64,000 nucleotides of DNA, taken from assembly GCA_039105265.1 (NCBI GenBank), contig JAPFFF010000011.1, positions 5,084,001-5,148,000 on the forward strand, in the 5' to 3' direction. A program made the translations under genes and the position numbers. Shown here one piece after another: positions 35,318 through 45,900 of this stretch (its first letter is position 1; the number at the start of each line of letters is the position of its first letter). A model generated the notes under the pieces. The model had not been told where the DNA came from, did not search any database, and saw nothing but the letters and a program-made list of their open reading frames with translations. This stretch comes from Tritrichomonas musculus (lineage: Eukaryota; Parabasalia; Tritrichomonadida; Tritrichomonadidae).

Positions 35318-37336
35318 ATGTTTACGATTGAGCAGAGCGGACACATAACAAAAACAAATACTATTGACGGATTGATTAACGAATACATTAAAAGATATGT
35401 CGATAATTATGTTATCAAAGGTGATACATCGAACGGAAACGTAGGGATTTCAAACGGAAATGGAATCACTAAGGAACAATTGAATGAAGCTGTTAACGGA
35501 TTGCGTGATTATGTCATCAACAATTACGCTTTATCAACTGATATACCTGATGACTTGATTAATGAAGAATCGTTGACGACAAAAATAAATGAAGCATTAA
35601 AAGGATATGCACTGAAGAGTGATATACCTGAACCTGTTGATTTGACACCGTATTATACTAGTTCACAAGCTGATGAGAAGTTTGTTGATGAGGATGAATT
35701 GGCTTATGAATTAGATAAGTATGAAACGAAAACAGTCGCTGAAGGTAAATATGCTTTGAAAAGTGAATGTGATAATAATCTTGGTGAATATCGAAAGAAA
35801 AACGATTTGACATATTCTGCAAAATATATTCCATTAACAGTTGAATATAAAGATGAAATCATTGATTCCGGTGATATAGAAGCTAAACAAACCGCTCATA
35901 TTGAATTCTGTGAAGGTAGTAAATTGGTTGGTAAGATGCTTTCACAAGCTAATTTACCTGAAGTAATTCAAGATATTGATATCATATTCAAAACCGATGA
36001 AATCAATAAGAGCATTGATTCCGTTGATTATCCAGGTAATTATAATTGGCACATAATGTATCTCAGTAGAGAACCAGATGTCGTGATTGCTTGGGATGAT
36101 ATCAATGGAATTCTTTACGGTGTGCATTCAGGAATTCCCGCTATTGGTTCTGTAATCATTGACTCTGCATTTAAAGTTATTCCTGAAGATAAACTATTAC
36201 TTCATAAAGATTTAAATGAATATATTCTCAAAAATAGTGAGTTGCAATTGAACCCAAAGGAACAATTACCAGAAGAAGTCATACAGAAAATGATGGATAA
36301 TGATGATAAACCATTATCAGCTAAAGCATCAATGTGTTTAACAAATATTATGGCTAATGAAGCTCTTCAGGTATCTTTGGATTCTTGTGATGAACGATGT
36401 GTTTTAAAAGAAGGTGATTCAACTATTACAGGTACATTGTCAATATTAAATGCGAATACTACAGATTCAACATTTACAAATTCATTAATATTTGGTAGAA
36501 GTTCAACTGAAAATGAAGCTGCAACATTAAGCTTTTTCGATAATTCAGGAGCTTTAGGAGTTGTTGGTAATGAAAATCTTATAAACTGGAATACAACAAA
36601 TACAACTTTTTATAATAATATTGTATTATTTTATAGTAAATTAGAAATAGGAAGTAAAGAACCTAATGGATTACTTGTTTATCAAGAAAATCCAAATTTA
36701 TGTGAATCAAATATAGTTATTGGTCTTAATTCAGCAAAATGTGCAAAAATACAATATTATAATCAAGGTAATTCAGCTTATTATAGAATATTATTTGATA
36801 ATTCAAATATATTTTCTTATGAAGTTTCTACAACAGGAAGAAGTACAATAATTGGTTCTAATTTACATGTTAACGGTACGATTACATCAAACGGTTCAAA
36901 TACAATCACTCATTACTCACCGATTGAATCATCAATGAACTCTGTTAGTGATTTCGTTATAGGTTCTCCAGTGTATATGACAGGTAAGGTTTACAAACAT
37001 GTTGGTGATGAATGGAAACCATCAACAGCAGATGATACAATTGATTGTATTTGTAGTGTCAAGACATCAGGAACATGGAAAGAATATGTCGGTATATGTG
37101 TGAGAATTGATGAACAAAATAAATGTATCACATTCGCAAGTCATGGTGATTATCTTGTGAAAGTTAATGATTCATCATGTTATTCAATCGGTGATGAGGT
37201 GTTTATCGATAATGAAGACAATAAGCTGAAAGTTCTTTCAGGAGAGACAGCAATAACATCAAAAATAAAACGTATGACTGTTGGAATCATTACAAGTATC
37301 ATTGATGAAAGAACATTAGCTGTATTCAAAGAGTAA
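35318..37336 (+). CDS. Phage-tail-fibre-like protein, 672 aa (Mav-B)
   Basis: The shortest fibre: conserved N-terminus, one full PYYTSSQADEKFVDEDELAYELDKYETKTVAEGKY-type linker at about residues 110-150, two variable modules, and the constant C-terminal domain (HYSPIESSMNSVSDFVIGSPVYMTG...). A short SNGNVGISNGNG insertion follows the first 40 residues. It lacks the module shared by A and C. It starts about 20 bp from the divergent DLNGD gene. Confidence 0.7.
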   Translation: MFTIEQSGHITKTNTIDGLINEYIKRYVDNYVIKGDTSNGNVGISNGNGITKEQLNEAVNGLRDYVINNYALSTDIPDDLINEESLTTKINEALKGYALKSDIPEPVDLTPYYTSSQADEKFVDEDELAYELDKYETKTVAEGKYALKSECDNNLGEYRKKNDLTYSAKYIPLTVEYKDEIIDSGDIEAKQTAHIEFCEGSKLVGKMLSQANLPEVIQDIDIIFKTDEINKSIDSVDYPGNYNWHIMYLSREPDVVIAWDDINGILYGVHSGIPAIGSVIIDSAFKVIPEDKLLLHKDLNEYILKNSELQLNPKEQLPEEVIQKMMDNDDKPLSAKASMCLTNIMANEALQVSLDSCDERCVLKEGDSTITGTLSILNANTTDSTFTNSLIFGRSSTENEAATLSFFDNSGALGVVGNENLINWNTTNTTFYNNIVLFYSKLEIGSKEPNGLLVYQENPNLCESNIVIGLNSAKCAKIQYYNQGNSAYYRILFDNSNIFSYEVSTTGRSTIIGSNLHVNGTITSNGSNTITHYSPIESSMNSVSDFVIGSPVYMTGKVYKHVGDEWKPSTADDTIDCICSVKTSGTWKEYVGICVRIDEQNKCITFASHGDYLVKVNDSSCYSIGDEVFIDNEDNKLKVLSGETAITSKIKRMTVGIITSIIDERTLAVFKE

Positions 37337-37337
37337 A

Positions 37338-37976
37338 TCAAATCAAATCATGTTGATGTTTGAATCTATTAATATATACGCTAACTTTTTGATTATTTAT
37401 ATCGTTCATTGAAATAAATTCATTGCCTGATTTATTTGTATTGATATGAAGAATTTTATAAATATTATCAGTAATCTTTGCATAAAAAATGTCTTCATTA
37501 TTAGTATCATCATGGTAATAATAATACGTGTTTTCTTCAAATTCTTTCCTTTCTGTCTTTGTTTCATAGAAATCAATAACAATTGCATCATCAGGTATGT
37601 CATCAATGAATTCATATTGAATACCTTTATAATTTGATTTATTTTTATTATTCTCTGAACTTGATACAAATCGTAAATTATCAAGATGATAATCAGTTTT
37701 GATTCTATTCTTATGGTCGACTTGTGGCAGATTATTAGGGTTTTCAATAAATTGCTTTGCTACAAGAATATGTTTATAATATATTTTGTTATTTAGGTTT
37801 ACACACGGATAAACATTTTGTCTGTATTCACCTTCAGCTATTATTTTTCCTGTTTTCTTATTCTTGATGTTATAAGGGAAAGTTGTTTGAATTTCATAAT
37901 CACTTTCAAAACCTTTCAAAGGTTCAAATTCAGCTTCAGCATTTTCAATTTGTGTTTGTTCAGTTGGTTGACTCAT
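37338..37976 (-). CDS. NUMOD4/HNH homing-type endonuclease, 212 aa, cargo slot 1 (Mav-B)
   Basis: Residues 18-60 look like a NUMOD4 motif (LKGFESDYEIQTTF). An HNH_3-type domain follows with H69 in YYKHILVAKQF, DH at 87-88 in QVDHKNRIKTDY and N100 in HLDNLRFVSSSEN. Such free-standing HNH enzymes nick DNA and often home into phage genes. The coding sequence is nearly identical to that of Mav-C although the neighbouring fibre genes differ. It ends one base from the convergent fibre gene. Confidence 0.83.
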   Translation of the reverse strand: MSQPTEQTQIENAEAEFEPLKGFESDYEIQTTFPYNIKNKKTGKIIAEGEYRQNVYPCVNLNNKIYYKHILVAKQFIENPNNLPQVDHKNRIKTDYHLDNLRFVSSSENNKNKSNYKGIQYEFIDDIPDDAIVIDFYETKTERKEFEENTYYYYHDDTNNEDIFYAKITDNIYKILHINTNKSGNEFISMNDINNQKVSVYINRFKHQHDLI

Positions 37977-38031
37977 TTATAACAAAAATAAAAAAATTGA
38001 TTTTTTAAAATAAAATCATTAAATTAATTGT

Positions 38032-39539
38032 TTAATGATTCTCAATGAAATAATCCTTTGCAGTGAAACCATTGACATAAGGACAACAACAATGATTTGA
38101 TAATACCAACATTTTTGAATGTGCTGCTGTTAAAGCATTTTTGATAACAGTTATTTTACTCATCAGTTGTGAATTTAATTGAAGGTTTATATTCTTTCCT
38201 TTCATTACTGATTGCTTTTCAATGACATTTTTGTAATCACTTGATTTGATGTTGTTCTTCTTCAATGAAACACCTTTGAGCTTTAATGAAATTGTTTTGT
38301 CATCTGACCAAATCGTATAACATTTAGCACACAAAGCAACTTGATTTGCTCCGAACTTTTCTACACAGCATCCGAGTATCTTTTTCTCATCATATACATC
38401 ATTGATTGCAGGGTTTGGCATAAAGCTATAAATGTGTTTGTCATAAAATGATTTGTCTTTGATGACGTAATCAAACAACTGGTCAATCGGTTTATTCATA
38501 TCACCAGCTATAGACATGTACAGACTATCTGTATCGACCGAGTTGAAATGAATTTTATTCATGTCAATGCATTTGTATAGAAAGTCATAAAGGAAAGTCA
38601 AATACCAGTATTTCGCATTGTCTAATGTCCAAAATGATTCCTGAAGACATGTAGTGCATTTGAATGAATGTGGTTGTGATTGTATCAAATAACAATCATT
38701 TGACAATTTACATCCATTGCGATAAGTATCGGATGCAATCAATTGAAAGGCTTTATTTTTATCAACAATTCTGACTTTGTTGAAGTTCTCTGAATTCATA
38801 CCGTCATATCCGTAAGATCCGTTCATACTAATCTTGTAAAACTTTTCGTTCCCGTGTGCCTTTCCTGACAATATATCTTGACGCTTCTTCATAAACTCAC
38901 AAACAAATTGATTGAATCCGTCATGAGCTTCATATAAACTTAAGCTCTTAATGTCATCAACAATAAGTCCGTGGTCGATTAAAAACCATAAAAGGTAATT
39001 CGAGAACGTCATAAATGTTCCGCATGTATCAAGCAACATTGTCAGCTTTCTTGTTTCTTTATCTGCTGAATTCAGTTTATTGTCTTTCATATATTTGTAC
39101 ATATAGCTTCCAATCGTTTGCTCATCATTCATTATATTGATATTTCTAAACACAGGAGGGAAATTAATCAAATCGTTGATTTTATTCTTTGGACATCTCA
39201 ATTTGACTTCAGCTTTGAATATAAACTCAGGGTTTGCATCAAATCGTTTCTTTGATTGAATGATATTCATTGCAGTATTAAGAACCTTTTCATTCTTGTT
39301 TCCTTGTTCATCATAAACATCAAATCGTTTTATAAATGAACCAGGCATGTACATGATTCCTCCGTGATAAGGATTGAATGAATGTTTTACTGAACTGAAT
39401 GATGAAGGATACAATGAATTGAAATCAATACCAGCAACGTGTGAAACTATGTTTGAAGTGTCATAGCTAATGATTCTGTCATTAACGGCATCATATTTGA
39501 GTTTATTGATTAATGTTTGACCTCTAATGTTCACTCGAT
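38032..39539 (-). pseudogene. PolB: Polymerase C-terminal part cut by the Mav-C TIR (Mav-B)
   Basis: It matches PolB from about residue 1016 to the end and keeps motif A DFNSLYPS, motif B KISMNGSYG and motif C VDTDS, but has lost exonuclease and HNH regions. It begins exactly at the ATCGAG target site. No own start codon with a promoter is evident. The matching N-side half-site is at 4845-4850. Confidence 0.9.
39534..39539. other. Target-site half CTCGAT (ATCGAG on minus strand)
   Basis: The last six bases before the Mav-C TIR; with 4845-4850 they form the duplicated target of one insertion into a polymerase gene. Confidence 0.85.
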
Positions 39540-39948
39540 AGTAGTATATGGGTGGGCATTTGGGAGGTCAGATAAAAATGACCCCCTTGTCATAGGGTTT
39601 ACAGGACCCAAACCTCAGCTACATGACTCAAAAAATCGATTAAATTTCAAAAATAGCACTTAAAATTAGCCTGTTTCGTGAGGTGTAATGATTCTAAAAA
39701 TAGAACTTTCAAAAATTTTTTATTTTTTTATCAGCAATTTATAATGTCAAACCAAGCCGAACAATTAAGCACCCTCATTAATAGAATCAATAAAAAGCTA
39801 AAAGGATGGAGACCCGCTTTAAAATACCTCTACGATAATGATGATATCATAGATGAAGTACTAAAAGAGATAAATCACTTTATTGAACAACTAAAGAAAT
39901 TCAACGGTCCTGCTAATTAATTGCTGAACTTGAAGAACTCATTTATTA
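39540..39948. repeat. Left TIR of Mav-C
   Basis: Nearly identical to the Mav-B TIR at 4851, including the GGTCA/TGACC inverted repeat and the T-rich leader before the 68-aa gene. The first 200 bases hold no gene. Confidence 0.88.
39744..39920 (+). pseudogene. TIR-encoded 68-aa gene with frameshift (Mav-C)
   Basis: Loss of one G (tgctaattaattg versus tgctgaattaattg) ends the frame at residue 58 (FNGPAN). The lost C-terminus is the conserved LIAELEELIY. The element might depend on the copy in its other TIR, which is missing here. Confidence 0.8.
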
Positions 39949-40018
39949 AAAAGATATCTGAAGTGTCTTCAATGACGTTTTTATTTTTTTTTTTGTTTTT
40001 TAATTTCACTCTAAAGAT

Positions 40019-40474
40019 ATGTCAACACCAAAGGTTTATGATTACATTAATTCACTTATTGAAATGTTGGATGAATCAGAGAAGTTCAAACAATGTGATT
40101 TCTCAATTCTGTGTGATAGATATCCAATACCTTGTGGAAAGGCTGCATATAAATCTAAAGTGATATACATATCATTGAAGAACAAAGATAATGAATTCAA
40201 ACGATTATATTATGATAAGATTGTTGAACTCGGGCTCGAATATATAACATTAACATCAAATGTTAGAAGAAGAATATCAACAACATCTATTGAGTTCTTC
40301 GTTGAAGGTTCAAATGAAGAGCAATCATTTAAAGAATACAAGTATTATAATTACAGTATCAGGAAAGTTAATGATAAGAAAACAAAAGAACTCATTGAAC
40401 AAATGAGACAAAAATATAATATCAATACACCTCAACTATTTGTAGGTGTTCAACAACAGCTCATATTAGATTAA
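40019..40474 (+). CDS. Conserved 151-aa protein (Mav-C)
   Basis: A close homologue of the Mav-A 152-aa protein, with the same Cys positions near the N-terminus and SNVRRRISTTSIEFF; the end differs (QLILD). Its 3' end overlaps the ATPase gene by 4 nt. Confidence 0.7.
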   Translation: MSTPKVYDYINSLIEMLDESEKFKQCDFSILCDRYPIPCGKAAYKSKVIYISLKNKDNEFKRLYYDKIVELGLEYITLTSNVRRRISTTSIEFFVEGSNEEQSFKEYKYYNYSIRKVNDKKTKELIEQMRQKYNINTPQLFVGVQQQLILD

Positions 40475-41385
40475 TGAATTTCAATTGTATTTGTTCTCGT
40501 ATTGATTAACACGAATTGATGACCTGATAAGTCTTTATATTTTTGCCATAAATGTTCAAACTCAATTGGCATTGGAACTTGATGATATACATAACTTAGC
40601 TTTTGCCTTGAATAACCACTGAAGATAAAGAATGATGTCGCGTTATTCTTGTAATCAGTTTTGATTGCTTTGAAGAACTGAATATTAATGTAAACGATTG
40701 AATGCTTATGTCTGAGCTGTGAAACATAATTTGTAAAGTAATCAGTCTTTAAAATTAATGAACGGCTCGCATCTTCACAAAGAATGATAGTGTTTAGCGG
40801 TTTATTCGGTTGACCTAGCTTATCGATATGAAGAAACTCAAACATATCATTTAACTTCTTTTCATTTATTACTATTTTTGGAGTCGAACAATATTTATCA
40901 TACAATTCTTTATATAAATCAAGTTGTTTAAGATATTCTTCAGCGTTTGAATCACTAATGACTTTGATCGGAAGTTGAATCAATTCACGTTGAGCAATAA
41001 ATGTTGCATCATTGATTGTACCGCTCTTAGATATATAAACGATTAAATGAAAGTCGGAGTTCTTTAATCTTGACATTTGAATGATATCTCTTAAAACGAC
41101 ATGGCTCTTTCCTCTTCCTTGATTTCCGACAAGTATGTTCAATGAATTGTATTGTGCATAGATTCCGTTCGCGATCGGTCTGATTGATTCATTCTTTATT
41201 TTTGATTCATTGCGTTGATAAGCTTTGTTCATCTCATCATCAATATTAAATGTTTTTTCATTAACAGTTGGTTTGAATGATTCATATTCAAATGCAAAGC
41301 TCATTTGGTCATCATCATAATCAGAGCTATTAGAAAATAAAACCTCTTTATAATTAAAGTGCGTCGGTTTCATGAAACGTTTCAT
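40471..41385 (-). CDS. ATP: A32/FtsK-like packaging ATPase, 304 aa (Mav-C)
   Basis: Walker A GNQGRGKS and Walker B NTIILCED are intact. It lacks the ten-residue hairpin insertion of Mav-A. Divergence from Mav-A is concentrated after the first 80 residues, which are nearly identical, suggesting past recombination within the gene. Expected to translocate DNA into the capsid. Confidence 0.87.
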   Translation of the reverse strand: MKRFMKPTHFNYKEVLFSNSSDYDDDQMSFAFEYESFKPTVNEKTFNIDDEMNKAYQRNESKIKNESIRPIANGIYAQYNSLNILVGNQGRGKSHVVLRDIIQMSRLKNSDFHLIVYISKSGTINDATFIAQRELIQLPIKVISDSNAEEYLKQLDLYKELYDKYCSTPKIVINEKKLNDMFEFLHIDKLGQPNKPLNTIILCEDASRSLILKTDYFTNYVSQLRHKHSIVYINIQFFKAIKTDYKNNATSFFIFSGYSRQKLSYVYHQVPMPIEFEHLWQKYKDLSGHQFVLINTRTNTIEIH

Positions 41386-41410
41386 TTCTTTTAGTTTTCG
41401 TTAAAGCTCT

Positions 41411-41542
41411 TCATGAATACATTTTTGTTCTTATCTCTTCACTGAGTTCTGGTTCTTTGTCAGGAATCATTAATGATACTTCAACAATCTTCACTAAAAA
41501 TAAACCTGTTAATAATGAAACAACTAATATTTCATATATCAT
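41411..41542 (-). CDS. 43-aa single-pass membrane protein (Mav-C)
   Basis: Same length and position as in Mav-A, with one Met/Ile change after the membrane helix. It starts ten bases after the end of the 189-aa gene and ends 25 bases before the ATPase start, suggesting one transcription unit. Confidence 0.78.
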   Translation of the reverse strand: MIYEILVVSLLTGLFLVKIVEVSLMIPDKEPELSEEIRTKMYS

Positions 41543-41552
41543 TTATTAGTCT

Positions 41553-42122
41553 TTAAATACATGTTTTCAATGAAATGTTGTGTCTAATGAGTTCAGTATA
41601 AATGCTATTATATTTGTATTTCAAGTCATTTGATTCATTATTTTTGTACACCAATATCCTATCAATTAAAAGATATTTGGAACGAGAAACACAACCATTG
41701 CACGAACAATCATCATTGACAATCAATTCAACTTTATCAGCTTGTGTTAGTAATTTGATGAGTTCCATTAATGTATTTGAATGACAAATCAATAAATCAT
41801 TGACTTTTATCGGATTTGTTTCATAGATTGATAACAATATCTCAAGGAATTTGTTTTTGGTTTCAAGTTCTGTTATATCAGCTCCTATATCACTGATACC
41901 TCTTTCTAGGGAAACGTTGTTTGTTGGTTGCGGTGATTGATATACTCCACTCATCTGAGGTATAGTAAAATTTGTGGCTTGAGATGATTGTGGTAATGGT
42001 TGAACTGATGGATATTCAACTGGTTGTGGTTGCTTTGGTTTGATGTTTATATTAATACTGGTTGATTGTTCCTGCTTAACTGATGCATCGTTTTCTGACG
42101 ATAATATACGAGCTTTATTCAT
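41553..42122 (-). CDS. Conserved 189-aa protein (Mav-C)
   Basis: Nearly identical to Mav-A (CSCNGC replaces CACNGC). The ATG at 42122 is preferred over the upstream TTG. The near-identity contrasts with the diverged ATPase next to it. Confidence 0.74.
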   Translation of the reverse strand: MNKARILSSENDASVKQEQSTSININIKPKQPQPVEYPSVQPLPQSSQATNFTIPQMSGVYQSPQPTNNVSLERGISDIGADITELETKNKFLEILLSIYETNPIKVNDLLICHSNTLMELIKLLTQADKVELIVNDDCSCNGCVSRSKYLLIDRILVYKNNESNDLKYKYNSIYTELIRHNISLKTCI

Positions 42123-42185
42123 ATTAAAGTTATTCGTTTTAGGTAAAAATAAAACCAATCAATGATGAGTCATTCAATGATTCAT

Positions 42186-42431
42186 TTACAAAGTCAACTG
42201 TTCAGCTGATTTGATACGTTCATCAATAGCTCTCAATTGTATCTTAATCGATTCAATATCATTAAATAGTTGTTTATATATTGACAATATGTGAATCATC
42301 TTATCAAACTTTCCGTTTAATGCATCATCTTCAGAATTCATACATTCATTGAATATCTTGTCTTTAACTATTCGAAACTGAGCGTGTAAAGATGATGTAT
42401 CACAACTCAAACCATTAATTGCACTATTCAT
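42186..42431 (-). CDS. 81-aa coiled-coil protein (Mav-C)
   Basis: The homologue of 7847-8092, with more substitutions than its neighbours but a preserved helical pattern and the same ERIKSAEQLTL end. Confidence 0.64.
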   Translation of the reverse strand: MNSAINGLSCDTSSLHAQFRIVKDKIFNECMNSEDDALNGKFDKMIHILSIYKQLFNDIESIKIQLRAIDERIKSAEQLTL

Positions 42432-42469
42432 TTTAAACCAAAAATAAACAAATTAATTAAATGATATTT

Positions 42470-42820
42470 TTATTCTTTGTTGTTCTTAAATGCCAACAAT
42501 CTGTTAATCATATATGATGATACATTTAACTTCAATTTTTCCTTCAATAAGTTTTGTGTATATGAACACCTTTTATGTCCTGGCAACTTATTTATATCAT
42601 TCATTACTTTATCATCCAAAAATTCTAAAACTTTTTCACGTTCATCCTTGTTCAAGAACTTTGATGAATTGAATATTGAACGCGTTCTTTTATGGTTTGC
42701 TTCTGTAGATGTTTCTTCATTTGTTTCTTCTTCTTCACTTACTTCTTGTTTTGATTCTAATATCAAAAGTAATTTATGTATTTCTTCAATGTGTTTTATT
42801 ATTTCTCTTAATTCTGTCAT
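42470..42820 (-). CDS. 116-aa coiled-coil / possible HTH protein (Mav-C)
   Basis: About 95 percent like the Mav-A copy; changes lie in the acidic linker. It is divergent from polymerase over about 95 bp of A/T-rich sequence. Confidence 0.64.
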   Translation of the reverse strand: MTELREIIKHIEEIHKLLLILESKQEVSEEEETNEETSTEANHKRTRSIFNSSKFLNKDEREKVLEFLDDKVMNDINKLPGHKRCSYTQNLLKEKLKLNVSSYMINRLLAFKNNKE

Positions 42821-42908
42821 TTCAATGAAATAAAAAAACTCTAATTATTTTTTTATTTTTTGATTTAACATTTTTTCAAAATTCAAATAATTTGATTTTT
42901 TAATTATA

Positions 42909-42914
42909 TCATAA
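42909..42914 (+). promoter_or_regulatory. Initiator-like TCATAA before polymerase (Mav-C)
   Basis: TCATAA directly precedes the ATG at 42915, as in Mav-A. Confidence 0.5.
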
Positions 42915-45900
42915 ATGAGTTCTCGTTATTACTATCAAAAAGATACCAAATCATTTGTTATTGAACAAATCAGGTATATCAATAATGAACTTCAATTAAA
43001 ACCTCGTTTGTCAACATCTAAACCTAGTGATTATGATGTTAAACACTTCAAATCAATCTTAGAAAACTATCTGAATTCATACGGTTTTAGAGAACATGAA
43101 GGTAATAGAATAGATGACATATCAATATTAGATTTCGTTAATAGAATGAAAAGAGAAGCAGAAGAACAAGAAGAAGAGGAGGAAGAGGAACAATTTGAAG
43201 AAGAAGAACAAGATGATGAACAACAACTAAAACAAAAACAAATCGAGGACAATATTAAAATAGCTCATGATGCACTCAACAAAGCCCTTCAATTAATTAA
43301 ATCTGATAATATATTATTAAGACCATTACCGCCAAAGACAAACAAACAACCTCAACGATATGAAGACATCAGATTTAACAATGAAAATGCTGAATTAATT
43401 GAATATCTCAAAAAGTTTGGCTATAAAGGTGTTCATTCAAAACATGATTCATATTTCATAATCAATGAACCTGAAAACTTTGATGAAGCCGTCAAAGCAT
43501 GCAGTCATTTCATTGACCAATTCCCAAATGATAGTGAAAAGGTTGAACGATTAGATGAAGACAGCAAAGAACCAATCAAAATATATTACAAAAACGGAGT
43601 TTCATCAATTGAAGACATCAATGAATATTTAACTGAGACAGTATTTAAACAAGAAGTGAAACCGTTCAAAATATATTTTCAATTGACAGGCATATTTGAG
43701 ATACCACCAAAGAATGAAAACGAAAGATATACATATGAAGCAAGTGAAATCAAATGGAAAAACTATAAATCATCGATTCCGATAATTGTTAGAGAGAATA
43801 AAGATATTGATAAAGTTAAACTGTATATTGAATCAAAGATTCATGAATATGAAACCACTGCTTCAAACATCAAATTGTGTATTGTTTGGTCTGTTTCGTT
43901 TACAATTTCACGAGTCGTTAAGATAACAGGAAAGATTGATGAGGTTTCAGAATTGTTTGGCAAAAATAAATACATCATTATTGATAATGTTGATGATTGT
44001 TTGTGTTGGTATCGATTTCTTGCTTGTTGTTTGTTTCCTGAACTAACAAATCAAAACAAAGATGAAAAGAAAACAAAATATAATACAGCTAACAGAACCA
44101 AAGCAGCAAAGAAAATATTATGTGAAGACCACGGAATAACTTATTCAACTAAACCTACAAAAGAAGCAAATCAAATCATCAACTCGTTCAAAGGTATCAC
44201 GATTGAAGAAATGAAAGAATCAGCGAAGAATCATAACATCAATGTCAACATCTATGAATATGACAAAGAGAAACATATTTATGATATTCAAGACCAATGG
44301 CATAACATAGACGAATCAAACAAAACGTTTTCAGCTCTCTTGTATTCAAAGGATAAGATACTTCACATCATGTACATCATCAATGCTGAAGCATTAACAA
44401 ATATTCATATTTGTCCTCATTGTGGTTCATACATTCACAAAGGAAATCACAATATTGACAGATTCAACAGACATGTAGATAAATGTGATGGTAAATTCAA
44501 AAAGGATTTCATACCTTCACGAGAAGCTTTACCATATTGTCCACACATTTTAAACAATCCTGTTTATTTGTATTGTCTTTCATATGAACTTGAATGGAAG
44601 CCAACAATTCATTATATCACTTATGATTTTGAAACAATGGAGCAAAAGATTGAAAAGAAAGTCAGTGATAAATCTGTTATCAATTCTCGATTGATTCCTT
44701 TGAGTGTTTCATCATGTGTGAAGCTTGATAAAGGTTTGATAACAAAGAACTTTGATATACGAACAAATGAATTCATTGCCAAATGGATTGACTGGTTATT
44801 TGTTGTTGGCTGTGATGTGTATGTTGATAAATTGAATCATTTAAAATCATTCATTAAAGATAAATCGGAAGAAGAACTCAATAAAATAGATACATCATTG
44901 AAAACAATAACAGTATTCGGTTTTAATTCATCACGATTTGATTCAAACTTATTCAAAGAGCAATTGATTAAAAATCATTGGTCAATCGATAGCGGAATGA
45001 TTGGAACAGCTACATCATTGAAACAATTCATATTGAAGTCATCAAAGTACCCTATTCGATTGAGGTTCATTGATGCACAAGCATTTGTTGCTGGAGGAAC
45101 ACTCAAACAGTTTGGAATCGATTTTGGTGGTATATCTAACAGTTCGAAAGGTGTCTTTCCTTATGAAGCAATCAACAGTGATAATTATAATGAAGTGTTG
45201 TCAAAGAGTGAACCATTCAAATATGAAGACTTTTACAGTTATCTCAATCAAAAGAATCCATTAACGAAAGCTGATTATGAAGAGTATTTGATTGATTCAA
45301 AGAGGTTTGCAACACGTTGGGATTATTTGTTATCATACAATGACAATGATGTTGAAATGATGATTAAACCGATTGACAACCTTATTCAAATGAATGCTGA
45401 ATATAAAGTTGATTTGATTAGCAATCTTTCATTGTCAAAGAACGCATCATGTATCAAATATGCTCTTGCTTACAAAGATTTCAACCCGAAGAATGACTAT
45501 GAAACCATAAACAAGATGAATACATTCAAACCATCAATGAAATGGTGGTTAAATAAATGTGATAACTATCGAAAACAAGACATGAAACATAACCAATCCA
45601 ATCAAAATCAACGTGATATATCAAAATGTGTTAGTGAAAAGGATTTTGATGCTTTCATGAAATTGTATGAATCAAATGAAACAGGTAAATGTCATTTGTG
45701 TGGTGAACACTTTACTCATACCAACAAACCAACACTTGACCGAATAGATAACAATAAAGGACATCAGATTGATAACTGTTTACTTGCTTGTGCTGAATGT
45801 AATCGTTTGAGACAACGTGATGATGACAAGATAACAAGAACCAAAATACAATTGAAGAAATTCTGCAAGCTCCATCACCTGCCAACACTCATAACTGATG

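Larger units (their letters stand above)
4851..39539. mobile_element. Mav-B: Maverick interrupted by Mav-A and truncated in pol
   Basis: Mav-B consists of 4851-5141 plus 26951-39539, with Mav-A inserted between. Read from the left it is the reverse of the canonical order: TIR and 68-aa gene, 75, 77, 158, 84, MCP, integrase, 116, 372, DLNGD protein, fibre, HNH gene, and the C-terminal third of polymerase, where it meets the Mav-C TIR. The ATPase-side arm is absent. Its TIR family is the same as that of Mav-C and differs from Mav-A in the outermost bases. Confidence 0.85.

Noticed and set aside
4845-39545. Two independent Maverick insertions at the same polymerase site
   Set aside because: Possible, but the two half-sites fit together as one 6-bp target duplication, so a single insertion plus inversion needs fewer coincidences.
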